This document shows, in pieces, positions 44,110 through 56,000 of a stretch of DNA of 64,000 nt (its first letter is position 1; every line of letters starts with the position of its first letter). The notes below the pieces were generated by a model. That model saw only the letters and a program-made list of their open reading frames with translations. It was not told the DNA's origin and made no database searches. The DNA is from Triticum aestivum (taxonomy: Eukaryota > Streptophyta > Magnoliopsida > Poales > Poaceae): assembly GCF_018294505.1 (NCBI RefSeq), contig NC_057810.1, positions 703,773,622 to 703,837,621 on the forward strand, given 5' to 3'. The position numbers and the translations under genes are program-made.

Positions 44110-44957
44110 TGTTCTGAGCAAGAGCTACTGGGCTGGGCTGTTACAGCGTGCGCTTCAGGCGAGAGCTTGCTCAATCTCGCGTAAAGCGCGATATGCCTCT
44201 CGCTAGCATCCAATGCGCCTCACAACATGCTGCGAACGCGCTCATTGGCGAAGCCGTTGGTGGGAGCCGATGAAGAAATTCCTTGGCCCAGAGTCGTCAT
44301 TTCGTGAATGAGCCGAGATGAACTCGGACCTATGCCATGTGAGTCATTAATAAGCGTACTACGAGCAGTAGTGGTGTTCATAGTTTTTATATAGATTAAA
44401 TTAATCAGAATACTGCTAATATATACAACCATCAGGTGTCTCCAACAATGAAGGTAGAGGGGCTTGGTTTTAGGAACTTTCCGTCTCTTGTTTTTCTTTT
44501 TATTTTGTTATTTTCTTATCGGCTTTTTAGTTTTCTTTGGCTTTTCATTTCATGTTTTCTCCTGTGTATTTTTATTTTCATTTCTTCTTCCCTTTATTTG
44601 TTTCAATCTATTTTCCCTGTTTGTTCGTTTTTGCACTTTTTCTTTATTCTTCTTTTCTATTTTCATTCATGATTTTTTTAAACCGTCTGACTTTAGTGCA
44701 TGGGCATTTTTTTATATGTCATTAATATTTTTGCAAAATTGCTCGAACAAAACTTTCTATTTTTATCAACATTTTCAAGTGTCGTGAACAACTTAAATGG
44801 TACATGTCTTTTGTATATGGTATGACAGTTTTTTGAAAAAAATGCACATATAGTTTTTGATGTTTTCATGTTATTATTTGAAATGTTATGACCTTTTTTT
44901 TACCAAAAAATATGAAATAATTTGCGTAATTTAACAAAAAAATACAATAGCTTTTAC
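44110..44957. repeat. AT-rich dispersed repeat, copy 3
   Basis: The core (44216-44480) aligns with 7684-7930 (GTCATTTCGTGAATGAGC, ACTGCTAATATATACAACC). It is followed by the same pyrimidine-rich tract and ATGAAC-type tail. The Copia LTR at 44958 interrupts it. Confidence 0.65.
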
Positions 44958-45127
44958 TGTTAGGCGATGGATGATTGACCCAGTCAGCACAAAGAGTCAG
45001 CGCAGGAGCGTCCTACCCTCCAGGCCGCGATCGCCACAATCCCACGCACAACCCTCTCTACGGCTGCTATATGTATCCCCTATATCTCTCTGAAACGCAA
45101 TGAGAACCAAACCATTACAATCTTTCA
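44958..45127 (+). repeat. Left LTR of the short-LTR Copia element
   Basis: 170 bp beginning TGTTAGG and ending TTTCA (TG...CA ends), directly followed by the primer-binding site. The partner LTR is not in the window. Confidence 0.75.
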
Positions 45128-45139
45128 TGGTATCAGACT
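45128..45139 (+). promoter_or_regulatory. Copia primer-binding site
   Basis: TGGTATCAGACT matches 10 of 12 bases of the initiator-tRNA-Met-complementary site used by Copia elements. Confidence 0.85.
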
Positions 45140-45163
45140 TCGATCCTACTCCTCTTTCCTCGC

Positions 45164-46560
45164 CATGACGAACCCTGGCGGTTTGCCAACTCCTCCTCCC
45201 CCACCTCCTCTTCCCGACGGCCAGCTGACTACCTCTCTCGGCATGAACGCTCCTCTCACCACTGCACCTCTCCCCGGCGGCCCGATCCCTCCCACCTCCG
45301 TGGCCAAGCATCCTTGACCCTTGTCCTTTGCGCTCCCATCTCTTTCAGTGACACCATCACCGACATTACATCGTTCATCCCCATCGTTCTCGACCTCAAC
45401 AGCCACAATTATTACCATTGGCATCATTTCTTTGAGATTCATCTCGGGCGTTGCTCTCTCCTCCCTCATATCTCCGACGACACACCGCCCGCTCCTCATG
45501 ATCCTAGATGGGTCAAAGATGACCTCGCCATCATCCAGTGGTTGTACACTCGCATCTCGACGGAGCTCTTCAACCTCGTCGTCACGGATGGCGCCTCTGC
45601 GCGCGATATCTGGCTCGAGCTCCGCTGGCTCTTCCAGGATAACCGCGATGCCCGCATGTCCGCGCTTAACACAGAGCTCCGTATGATCACGCGGGGTGAT
45701 CGCCCCGTTGGCGTGTTCTGTCAGCGGATCAAGGCGATTGGCGACGAGCTCCGCGAGCTCAGGGAGGTGGTTGCTGATCGCTCGCTTCTGCATGCTCTGA
45801 TGGGCGGTCTGGACGATCGTTTTGCACAGCAGGCGACCCTGATTCCCCTCCTCCATCCTCTGTCGAGGCCCGCTCCATGCTCCAGATGGAGGAGCAAAAC
45901 CAGGCGCGTAAGGCCAGCGCGTCGCGTCTCTTCCACGCCATGCCACGCCCCGCCGTGACATCTCCTCCAACCCCGGCGCAGTCCTCGGGGACGTCTTCAT
46001 CGCATCTGCCACCGGGTGGCACCCAAGTCCGAACTACAAGGGCAAGAACCCCATCTATCATCCTCCCCAGCAGCGCACACCGAATTCGTCCTCAGGCTCT
46101 TACCCGGCGCCCTCGACTCCGCCAACACATGCCGCTGCGGCTCCCGCCGCTTCCAACCCCACTCCAGCGTTGTGTCGGCCTGCGCACGATCCCTGGACCG
46201 GGCTCGTCCAGGCGTGGCCCATGCCGTGGTCCGCGCCTTCTTCGTTCGGTGCTCCTGCGGCTTACAGCGGCGGTTGGGCCCCAGGCATGCGTCCTCAGCG
46301 CCCCAGGCCTCCTCGGAGTGCGGCCTCCCCAGCATGCATATACGGCGTACGCTCCACTCTACCAGGCAACGCCGCCGCCCTCGGCTCCACCAACGTACCA
46401 CTATGGTGCTCCCCTGCTTCACCATGGGACCAGGCATCGCAGCGGCTCCCTCTACTTCACCATGGGATCCGCGCGCGCGAGCGGCTCCTGCTGCTGCTTC
46501 CACTACTACACCACCTGCTCCGACCTGGGATCAGGCTGCTTCCATTGCCGCCATGAACTC
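45164..46560 (+). pseudogene. Copia gag, frameshifted
   Basis: An ATG at 45164 starts a Pro-rich leader (MTNPGGLPTPPPPPP) that stops at 45314. The gag body continues in another frame (45345-45850: FIPIVLDLNSHNYYHW, LFQDNRDARMSALNTEL, VFCQRIKAIGDELRELRE), resembling the UBN2/retrotran-gag domain. The frame shifts again near 45860 (MLQMEEQNQARKASASR) and near 46000-46150, leading through a Pro-rich linker into the protease frame. At least three frame changes make it non-functional. Confidence 0.85.
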
Positions 46561-47740
46561 GCTTACCACTCAGGACGCAGGTACGGAATGGATTCTCGAC
46601 TCTGGCACTTCCTCGCACATGTCCGCATCTAGTTCCTTGCTTTATTCTCTTCATCCCTCTATTTTCCTTTCCATTACTGTCGGCAACGGGTCCTCTGTTC
46701 CCGTCTCATGCATTGGTTCTACCTCGCTTTTCCCTAACTTATCATTGCGCGACGTGCTTGTTGCTCCGGCGCTCATTAAGAACTTGATTTCTGTTCGTCA
46801 GTTCACTATTGACAATCTTGTCTCTGTTGAATTTGATCCATTGGGTGTGTCTGTGAAGGATCTTCGCAGCAAGAAGGTGATCGCTCGGTTCAATAGCTCC
46901 GATGACATGTACACTGTTTGCGGCGGCTCTTCCTCACCTCATGTCCATGCCTCGGTCGCCTCCGTCTCTCTTTGGCATCGCCGGCTGGGACATCCAAGTA
47001 GCGCCACCACCACTGCTCTTCTTCGCGAGTTTCAGCTACCTCACGTTCGCGAGGCTCATGATGTCACCTTTTGTCAGTCATGCCAGATGGGCAAGCATGT
47101 TAGGCTGCCATTTAGCACGTCCACTACTACTAGTTCCTTTCCTTTCGAGTTGTTGCATTGTGATCTATGGCAATCTCCTGTTCCTAGTGTATCCGGTTTT
47201 AAATTCTATCTTGTAATCGTGGACGACTACTCTCACTTTATATGGACCTTTCCCCTTCATTCCAAATCTGATGTGCACGTCGTGTTTGTCAATTTTCAAT
47301 GTTTTGTGTACACTCACTTTTCTCTCCCCATTCGTTTTCTCCAATGTGATAATGTACGTGAATTCGACAATGCTCGCAATCGTGATTTTTTTCTTCACCA
47401 TGGCATCCTCCTTCGCTTTTCCTGTCCCTACACCTCTCCACAAAATAGGAAAGCCGAACGATCCCTTTGCAGCATTAATGATATTCTTTGCACCCTCTTA
47501 ATACAAGCTTTCATGCCACCGCAATACTGGGTAGAGTCTCTCCGCCATGCCACTTTTTTGCTCAACATCCGACCCACCAAAACCTGCCCCAAATTCTCTT
47601 CCTATGACTCTCTTTTCCTTACCCCTCCTTCCTATGGCGATCTTCGCATATTTGGATGCCTATGCTTCCCAAATCTCTCTGCCACTGCCACCCACAAACT
47701 AGAGTTGCGGTTATTGCCTTGTGTATTTCTTGGATATTGA
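46560..47740 (+). pseudogene. Copia pol fragment: protease and integrase
   Basis: A continuous frame contains the aspartic protease motif ILDSGTSSHM, then the GAG-pre-integrase WHRRLGHPS with the CQSCQMGK zinc motif. The integrase core follows with its three acidic residues in place: HCDLW, FLQCDN and the Glu of KAERS. A TGA at 47738-47740 cuts the frame after CVFLGY. The same frame then continues with HRGYRCL-type sequence for about 150 bp. Reverse transcriptase is missing because the Angela-type element interrupts at 47982. Confidence 0.9.
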
Positions 47741-47981
47741 GAAGATCACCGTGGCTACCGTTGCCTTCATATCCCTACTAGCCGAGCCATTCTCTCTCGC
47801 CACGTTACTTTCGACGAGACCACGTTCCCGTTCGCTCAGCATAACCCCCCGATCTCTCCCGCCCTCTCTTCACAAACCCTACGCCCGTGCCCAGCTTCCC
47901 TTTGATCAACGTGCATGCTGTGCATGGCACTGTTCACGTCAATCGCGAACCCTCTCGCGACCCGCCAGCACATCCTCCCTC

Positions 47982-49723
47982 TGTTGGGGAATGTAGTAAT
48001 TTCAAAAAATTTCCTACGCACACGCAAGATCATGGTGATGGCATAGCAACGAGAGGAGAGAGTATTGTCCACGTACCCTCGTAGACCGTAAGCGGAAGCG
48101 TTATGACAACGCGGTTGATGTAGTCGTACGTCTTCATGATCCGACCGATCCAAGTACCGAACGTACGGCACCTCCGAGTTCAGCACACGTTCAGCTCGAT
48201 GACGATCACCGGGCTCCGATCCAGCAAAGCGTCGGGGATGAGTTCCGTCAGCACGATGGCGTGGTGACGATGATGATGTTCTACCGGCGTAGGGCTTCGC
48301 CTAAACTCCGCGACAATATGACCGAGGTGGAATATGGTGGAGGGGGGCACCGCACACGCCTAAGGAACGATCCGTAGATCAACTTGTGTGTCCTAGGGTG
48401 CCCCCCTGCCCTCGTATATAAAGGAGCAAGGGGGAGGCCGGCCGGCCCTTGTGGGCGGGCCAAGGAGGAGTCCTCCTCCTAGTAGGAGTAGGACTCCCTC
48501 TTTCCTACTCCTACTAGGAGAGGGAAAGGAAGGGGGAGAGGGAGAGGGAAAGAGGGGGGCGCCGCCCCCCCCCTCTCCTAGTCCAATTCGGACCAGAGGG
48601 GGAGGGGGCACGCGGCCCATGCTGGCTGCCCCTCTCTCTCTCCACTAAAGCCCATAAGGCCCATTACTTCTCCCGGGGTGGTTCCGGTAACCCTCCGGCA
48701 CTCCGGTTTTTCTCCGAAAACACCCGGAACACTTCCGGTGTCCAAATATAGTCGTCCAATATATCAATCTTTATGTCTCGACCATTTTGAGACTCCTCGT
48801 CATGTCCGTGATCACATCCGGGACTCCGAACAAACTTCGGTACATCAAAACTTATAAACTCATAATAAAACTGTCATCGTAACGTTAAGCGTGCGGACCC
48901 TACGGGTTCGAGAACTATGTAGACATGACCTAGAACTATTCTCGGTCAATAACCAATAGCGGAACTTGGATGCTCATATTGGCTCCTACATATTCTACGA
49001 AGATCTTTATCGGTCAAACCGCATAACAACATACGTTGTTCCCTTTGTCATCAGTATGTTACTTGCCCGAGATTCGATCGTCGGTATCCAATACCTAGTT
49101 CAATCTCGTTACCGGAAAGTCTCTTTACTCGTTCCGTAATACACCATCCCGCAACTAACTCATTAGCTACATTGCTTGCAAGGCTTATAGTGATGTGCAT
49201 TACCGAGAGGGCCCAAAGATACCTCTCCGACAATCGGAGTGACAAAACCTAATCTCGAAATACGCCAACCCAACATGTACCTTCGGAGACACCTGTAGTA
49301 CTCCTTTATAATCACCCAGTTATATTGTGACGTTTGGTAGCACCCAAAGTGTTCCTCCGGTAAACAGGAGTTGCATAATCTCATAGTTACAGGAACATGT
49401 ATAAGTCATGAAGAAAGCAATAGCAATATACTAAACGATCAAGTGCTAGGCTAACGGAATGGGTCATGTCAATCACATCATTCTACTAATGATGTGATCC
49501 CATTAATCAAATGACAACACATGTCTATGGTTAGGAAACATAACCATCTTTGATTAATGAGCTAGTCAAGTAGAGGCATACTAGTGACGTTATGTTGGTC
49601 TATGTATTCACACATGTATAATGTTTCCGGTTAATACAGTTCTAGCATGAATAATAAACATTTACCATGATATGAGGAAATAAATAATAACTTTATTATT
49701 GCCTCTAGGGCATATTTCCTTCA
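47982..49723 (-). repeat. 3' LTR of the Angela/BARE-type element, 1742 bp
   Basis: The minus strand begins TGAAGGAAATATGCCC at 49723 and ends CCCCAACA at 47982. A length near 1.7 kb fits the Angela/BARE1/WIS group. CCCTC at 47977-47981 is the candidate 5-bp target duplication; its partner is not in the window. Confidence 0.92.
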
Positions 49724-49736
49724 GTCTCCCACTTGC
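49724..49736 (-). promoter_or_regulatory. Polypurine tract of the Angela/BARE-type element
   Basis: The minus strand reads GCAAGTGGGAGAC immediately upstream of the LTR start, the expected plus-strand primer of a Copia element. Confidence 0.8.
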
Positions 49737-49756
49737 ACTAGAGTCAATAATCTAGA

Positions 49757-52485
49757 TTACACAGTAATGATTCTAACACCCATGGAGTCCTGGTGTTGAT
49801 CATGTTTTGCTCGTGAGAGAGGCTTAGTCAATGGGTCTGCAACATTCAGATCCGTATGTATCTTGCAAATCTCTATGTCTCCCACCTGGACTTGGTCCCG
49901 GATGGAATTGAAGCGTCTCTTGATGTGCTTGGTCCTCTTGTGAAATCTGGATTCCTTTGCCAAGGCAATTGCACCAGTATTGTCACAGAAGATCTTCATT
50001 GGTCCCGATCCACTAGGTATGACACCTAGATCGGAAATGAACTCCTTCATCCAGACTCCTTCATTTGCTGCTTCCGAAGCAGCTATGTACTCCGCTTCAC
50101 ATGTAGATCCCGCCACGACGCTTTGTTTAAAACTGCACCAACTTACAGCTCCACCGTTTAATAAAAACACGTATCCGGTTTGCGATTTAGAATCGTCCGG
50201 ATCAGTGTCAAATTTTGCATCTACGTAACCATTTATGACTAGCTCTTTGTCACCTCCATATACGAGAAACATATCCTTAGTCCTTTTCAGGTATTTCAGG
50301 ATGTTCTTGACCGCTGTCCAGTGATCCACTCCTGGATTACTTTGGTACCTTCCTGCCAAGCTTATTGCTAAGCATACGTCAGGTCTGGTACACAGCATTG
50401 CATACATGATAGAGCCTATGACTGAAGCATAGGGAACATCTTTCATTTTCTCTCTATCTTCTGTTGTCGTCGGGCATTGAGTCTGACTCAACTTCACACC
50501 TTGTAGCACGGGCAAGAACCCTTTCTTTGCCTGATCCATTTTGAACTTTTTCAAAATTTTATCAAGGTATGTGCTTTGTGAAAGTCCTATTAAGCGTCTT
50601 GATCTATCTCTATAAATCTTGATGCCCAATATGTACACCGAGGTCTTTCATTGAAAAACTTTTATTCATGTATCCCTTTATGCTATCCAGAAATTCTATA
50701 TCATTTCCAATTAATAATATGTCATCTACATATAATATCAGAAATGCTACAGAGCTCCCACTCACTTTCTTGTAAATACAGGCTTCTCCAAAAGTCTGTA
50801 TAAAACCATATGCTTTGATCACACTGTCAAAGCGTTTATTCCAACTCCGAGATGCTTGCACCAGTCCATAAATGGATCGCTGGAGCTTGCACACTTTGTT
50901 AGCACCTTTTGGATCAACAAAACCTTCTGGCTGCATCATATACAACTCTTCTTCCAGAAATCCATTCAAGAATGTAGTTTTGACATCCATTTGCCAAATT
51001 TCATAATCATAAAATGCAGCAATAGCCAACATGATTCAGACAGACTTAAGCATCGCTACCGGTGAAAAAGTCTCATCGTAGTCAACCCCTTGAACTTGCC
51101 GAAAACCTTTCGCAACAAGTCGAGCTTTATAGACAGTTACATTACCATCAGCGTCAGTCTTCTTCTTAAAGATCCATTTATTCTTAATGGCTTGCCGATC
51201 ATCGGGCAAGTTAACCAAAGTCCATACTTTGTTTTCATACATGGATCCCATCTCAGATTTCATGGCCTCTAGCCATTTTGCGGAATCTGGGCTCATCATC
51301 GCTTCCTCATAGTTCGTAGGTTCATCATGGTCAAGTAACATGACTTCCAGAATAGGATTACCATACCACTCTGGTGCGGATCTTACTCTGGTAGACCTAC
51401 GAGGTTCAGTAGAAACTTGATCTGAAGTTTCATGATCAATATCATTAGCTTCCTCACTAATTGATGTAGGTGTCACAGAAACCGATTTCTGTGATGAACT
51501 ACTTTCCAATAAGGGAGCAGGTACAGTTACCTCATCAAGTTCTACTTTCCTCCCACTCACTTCTTTCGAGAGAAACTCCTTCTCTAGAAAGGATCCATTC
51601 TTAGCAACGAATGTCTTGCCTTCGGATCTGTGATAGAAGGTCTACCCAACTGTCTCCTTTGGGTATCCTATGAAGACACATTTCTCCGATTTAGGTTCGA
51701 GCTTATCTGGTTGAAGTTTCTTCACATAAGCATCGCAGCCCCAAACTTTAAGAAACGACAACTTTGGTTTCTTGCCAAACCACAGTTCATAAGGCGTCGT
51801 CTCAACGGATTTTGATGGTGCGCTATTCAACGTGAATGCGGCCGTCTCTAAAGCATAACCCCAGAATGATAGCGGTAAATCAGTAAGAGACATCATAGAT
51901 CGCACCATATCTAGTACAGTACGATTACGACGTTCGAACACACCATTTCTTTGTGGTGTTCCAGGTGGCGTGAGTTGCGAAACTATTCCGCATTGTTTCA
52001 AATGTAAACCAAACTCGTAACTCAAATATTCTCCTCCACGATCAGATCGTAGAAACTTTATTTTCTTATTACGATGATTTTCCACTTCACTCTGAAATTC
52101 TTTGAACTTTTCAAATGTTTCAGACTTGTGTTTCATTAAGTAGATATACCCATATCTGCTTAAATCATCTGTGAAGGTGAGAAAATAACGATATCCACCA
52201 CGAGCTTCAATATTCATTGAACCACATACATTTGTATGTATGATTTCCAACAAATCTGTTGCTCTCTCCATAGTACCGGAGAACGGTGTTTTAGTCATCT
52301 TGCCCATGAGGCACGGTTCGCAAGTACCAGGTGATTCATAATCAAGTGATTCCAAAAGTCCATCAGTATGGAGTTTCTTCATGCGCTTTACACCGATATG
52401 ACCTAAACGGCAGTGCCACAAATAAGTTGTACTATCATTATCAACTCTGCATCTTTTGGCTTCGACATTATGAATATGTGTATCA
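49757..52485 (-). pseudogene. Angela/BARE-type pol: integrase, reverse transcriptase, RNase H
   Basis: The frame enters from the CACTA junction with GAG-pre-integrase WHCRLGHIG and the CEPCLMGK zinc motif, then the integrase core. Its first catalytic Asp is replaced by Asn (IIHTNVCG), while the second (LRSDRGGEY) and the Glu region (FERRNRT) remain. A TAG stop lies at 51642-51644 and a TGA at 51036-51038, both without loss of frame. Reverse transcriptase follows with WQMDVKTTFLNG and the YVDD box (LILYVDDILL). A frameshift near 50630 leads to the RT thumb and RNase H (CEAEYIAASEA, CDNTGAIALA), ending at 49757. It is clearly inactive. The TGA and the Asp-to-Asn change both fit C-to-T decay of methylated DNA. 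Confidence 0.93.
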
Positions 52486-52690
52486 CACTAGTGCAGAACC
52501 GGGCTTTAGTGCCGGTTCGTGACGGCCTTTAGTGCCGGTTGGCGAACCGGCACTAAAGAGTGAGAACTAAAGCCCCCCCTTTAGTACCGGTTCATCACGA
52601 ACCGGCGCTAAAGTGCAAACACGTGGCACGAGCCAGGCCCGTGTGCATGTAGGACATTAGTACCGGTTGGTAACACCAACCGGTACTAAA
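52486..52690. repeat. CACTA terminal and subterminal repeats, left
   Basis: After the CACTAGTGCAG terminus there are palindromic units built on TTTAGTGCCGGTT and AACCGGCACTAAA. Examples are near 52527-52556, 52580-52613 and 52659-52690 (TAGTACCGGTTGGTAAC...ACCGGTACTAAA). In CACTA elements such units bind the element's own DNA-binding protein. Confidence 0.88.
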
Positions 52691-52855
52691 TGTTTGGGTG
52701 TTTTTTTAAAAAAAATTGCTTTAATTTTGTGTTTTCAATTTGGCTTTATTTTCCATTTAATTCTTTTTTGTTTGCTGGTATTTCACGATACTACAAATTG
52801 TACACGTTATGCATATATATTAAATAGATTTTCTCGTACGTAGAACCGCATATAT

Positions 52856-52912
<57 letters not shown>

Positions 52913-53023
52913 TCGAATGTCTCACAGCCAACACCATTAACTATTCACACATACACATGTATATACATATATAATTTCTCCTACATGTTGCCTTGGTGCC
53001 TTCGGAGCATGATGACAAGTGGT
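52691..53023. repeat. AT-rich spacer with (AT)n microsatellite
   Basis: 52850-52910 is a nearly pure AT dinucleotide run. The rest is T-rich. It lies between the terminal repeats and the last exon of the accessory gene, so it probably includes that gene's 3' UTR. Confidence 0.75.
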
Positions 53024-56000
53024 TCATGGGGGCAGTAGCGGGTAATAGTATTCTCCTTTGGGATCTCTGACCTGGTCGAGCAAAAATCCGGCTATTTCCT
53101 CTTGAAGTGCTTGTATGCGGTTCGATGGTAGGAGCTTATCCCGCACCGATCTGAATTGTTAAGAAGGAGATCAATATGCATGTGTGTTAGTTGTGTGACT
53201 AGATATCAATAATGGTGTGAATAGTGTTCTGACAAAAATGTACCCAGTCCTGTCTATCAGATCTGCTCCTTTCGCACGTCATCATGCGCATGTTCTCGCA
53301 AACGTAGAATGCACACAGATTATTCCCCGACGCCTGCCTCAGGGCCTTTATGAGAATGGAATTGAATCAGATAATGATTAATCAAGCATGATAATTAATT
53401 AATGATATTGAAACAAGAATTAAAGAGATAGCTAGTACTACTTAATTACTTACCTTGGGTCGATGCCAAAACAACTTTTTTGGCCATGTGCCTGGAGTCA
53501 CCTTGATGAACTTTGCCCATGCCCTGCCCGCCGGCAAAGAAAATTAATAAAGGGGTTATTAAATAGTTCATATCAGGAACTAATAGTTAATAATGATTGA
53601 AATTACCTGTTGACTATCCCCTTCACGATGGTGTAGTCTTTATCTTCTTTAGTTAGTGAGTCCAGTAATTCAACTTTTCCTTCCTCAACTTTAATGTCTA
53701 ACAAGACCCAGTGCCAACTGCATACGCACACGTTTGCATGTCTTAATTAAGCGGGCATGTGCATAAAATTAATCAACTACCGTAAACCGTATACACTTAA
53801 TTATTAACATCTAGCTAGCTAGTAAGCAAAAACAGAATTTGTAGTACAAGACAGTGTGACTCACGGGAAGTTGTAAGGAAGTAGTATATCTTCATTGGTA
53901 TTGAGGCGCTTCAAGAACTCTAGCATGCTTTCCTCTACAGCAGCTTGACAATGTTCAATCTCCCATATTTCCTGATTAATGGTATTTGGGTCAATGAACC
54001 CAACGCCATAGCGTCCAGCTTTTTTCATTTCATACATCTTCATCCTGCATATAATACCACAGAAAAAGAATATAGTTAGGATAATTACATATAATGATTG
54101 ATCAAAATTATCACTACATAACTAGCTTGAGACTTAAATTACAGAAAGAAATCACTTACAGACAATAGCAACTGACGATAGACTTGTCGAGTGCGTCTTG
54201 ATTAAATAACTGAAATAGTTCTGGATACTCAATGGCCAGAGCTTTCTCATGGTAATAATGCTCATGCTTGACATTCACCATGAGGGACTCTCGATTGGAA
54301 ATCTTGGTAATGTTCATGTACCATTGATGCAATTGATACATTCTCGTTGGGAGGTCCTTGACCTTGTCTGGATGGACCAAAGGTTTGCCCCGGACATATT
54401 GCCATGCTATTTCCGATTCTTTAAGCGTAGGCATGGGCTCGATTTCGAGGAGTTGTCCAACAGAGATATTGAGCATTTGAGCCTGCATTATATGATCCTC
54501 TGTTATTACCACATCGCCATGCTGGGGAACGCTAACGGTTTGCCCACAATAATATTTGGCGCGCGTACTACTCCTCTCATGTGTTGTTGGCACAACAAGC
54601 GGGGGGATCGCTTGCGCCGCCTGTTCTCCCAACTGGGGAACGGTTTTCCCGCATTTTTTGCCAGCTGCTTGTTGGCTCGAGCTTGAGCTCGCTTCCTTCT
54701 GTAGTAGTGCTCGATGTGCCTTCCTGATTTGGCGCTCATAGTCCGTGTCAACAGGCTTGGGAGCTGGTTCTCTAGCCATACGAATGAAGTGGTCAATTAC
54801 TTTCTCAGGCACTTTCTCCTTTGGCGGCGGTTCCGGTTTCGGTCCAAAATGGGCGTCCACTTGGGCTTGCACTATGGCTGCGTTTTGCTCCTTAGTCATG
54901 TCGTAAGGCCTCTGAGGAAGAGGAGCGAGGCTTGGACCATATTTATATCGCTTGCCTTCGCCTGTACTTCCTGAACTACCTCGACTCGTGCCGCTACGCA
55001 CCAAAGCTGCGGGATGTCTCTTCTGCGATTGCTGAGCCGGCGGAGACGGCTGACGTGGAGTTGGACCAGGAGAAGTGGCCTGACGATGTGCCGGACTTGA
55101 AGCAGGAGGTGTGGCCTGACACGGTGCCGGACTTGCAACCGGAGAAGTGGCATGACGCTGTGCCGGGCTTGAAACCGGAGGAGTCAGCTCACGCGTTCGG
55201 GGACTTGGAGGAGGTGGCGGACTTCGAGGAGGAGTCGTCTCACGCGTTCGTGGACTTGGAGGAGCGGGAGTCTGCTGACTCGGTGGCGGACTTCGAGGAG
55301 TCGGCAGACGACGCGGTGTCGGTGGACTTCGAAAGATGATGCAATCCTTTCTCCATAGGATGATACGATGTATGGCCTCTCCCAGTGTGCGCTCGTCTTC
55401 ACCTCCAGGAATGTCAAGCGTTAGCCCCGAATATGGGTCCACCACTTCATCAACCATGACACGAGCATAGCCCTCTGGAATCGGGATGCAATGGTAGGTT
55501 GCTTCGGGGGTAACTGGAAAAGCAACGCCGTCCGCCACCTTCATGGATATGTTCTTCATTTTGGAGTGTAGCTCACAGTTAGTGTTCTCTATGATGTCAT
55601 CCACAGGGTATTTATCCAGCAGTGTGTCGCCCGGGGCAGAACCAACGCTGCTTCTCGGCATGGATGGGACGGTGCTATCCAATGCTGGACGATCATCCGC
55701 TTGCTGCTGCCGCTGCTGAGACCCCCTTTCCTGGCTAAGTGAGTCGATCTGCTGTTGCTGCTGCTGGAATTTGAGTGCCAGGTCCGCGTGCCTTGCTTCT
55801 AGGCCTTGAAGGCGTTCTGCGTCCTGCTTCCTCTGCTCCTCCTCCAGCTTCCTTTTCTTCTCCTCCTCCATCTTCCTTCTTGCACGGCTCCTGTAGTCCT
55901 CGTTCCATTCTGAAAAGCCCTCATACCAGGGAATAACGCCCATGCCTCGTGTTCTTCCCGGGTGTTCAGGATTTCCCAGGGCGCGCGTAAGCTCGTCGTT

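Larger units (their letters stand above)
44958..47981 (+). mobile_element. Short-LTR Copia retrotransposon, truncated
   Basis: A 170-bp left LTR (44958-45127, TGTTAGG...TTTCA) with a TATA-like CTATATGTAT is followed by a tRNA-Met-type primer-binding site, a broken gag, and protease plus integrase. The element stops at 47981, where an Angela-type LTR begins. Reverse transcriptase and the right LTR are absent from the window; they may lie beyond the nested insertions. Confidence 0.88.
47982..52485 (-). mobile_element. Angela/BARE-type Copia retrotransposon, 3' part
   Basis: On the minus strand this is the downstream part of a Copia element: integrase, reverse transcriptase, RNase H, polypurine tract and 3' LTR. 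The 5' LTR, gag and protease are missing because the CACTA element begins at 52486 in mid-pol; they may lie beyond the window. The LTR sequence (AAATATGCCCTAGAGGCAAT, ATTCGATCGTCGGTA region) is characteristic of the Angela/BARE1/WIS group. Confidence 0.92.

Noticed and set aside
52497..52690. CRISPR-like regularly spaced palindromes
   Set aside because: Spacing is irregular and the units are CACTA subterminal repeats in a plant nuclear sequence.
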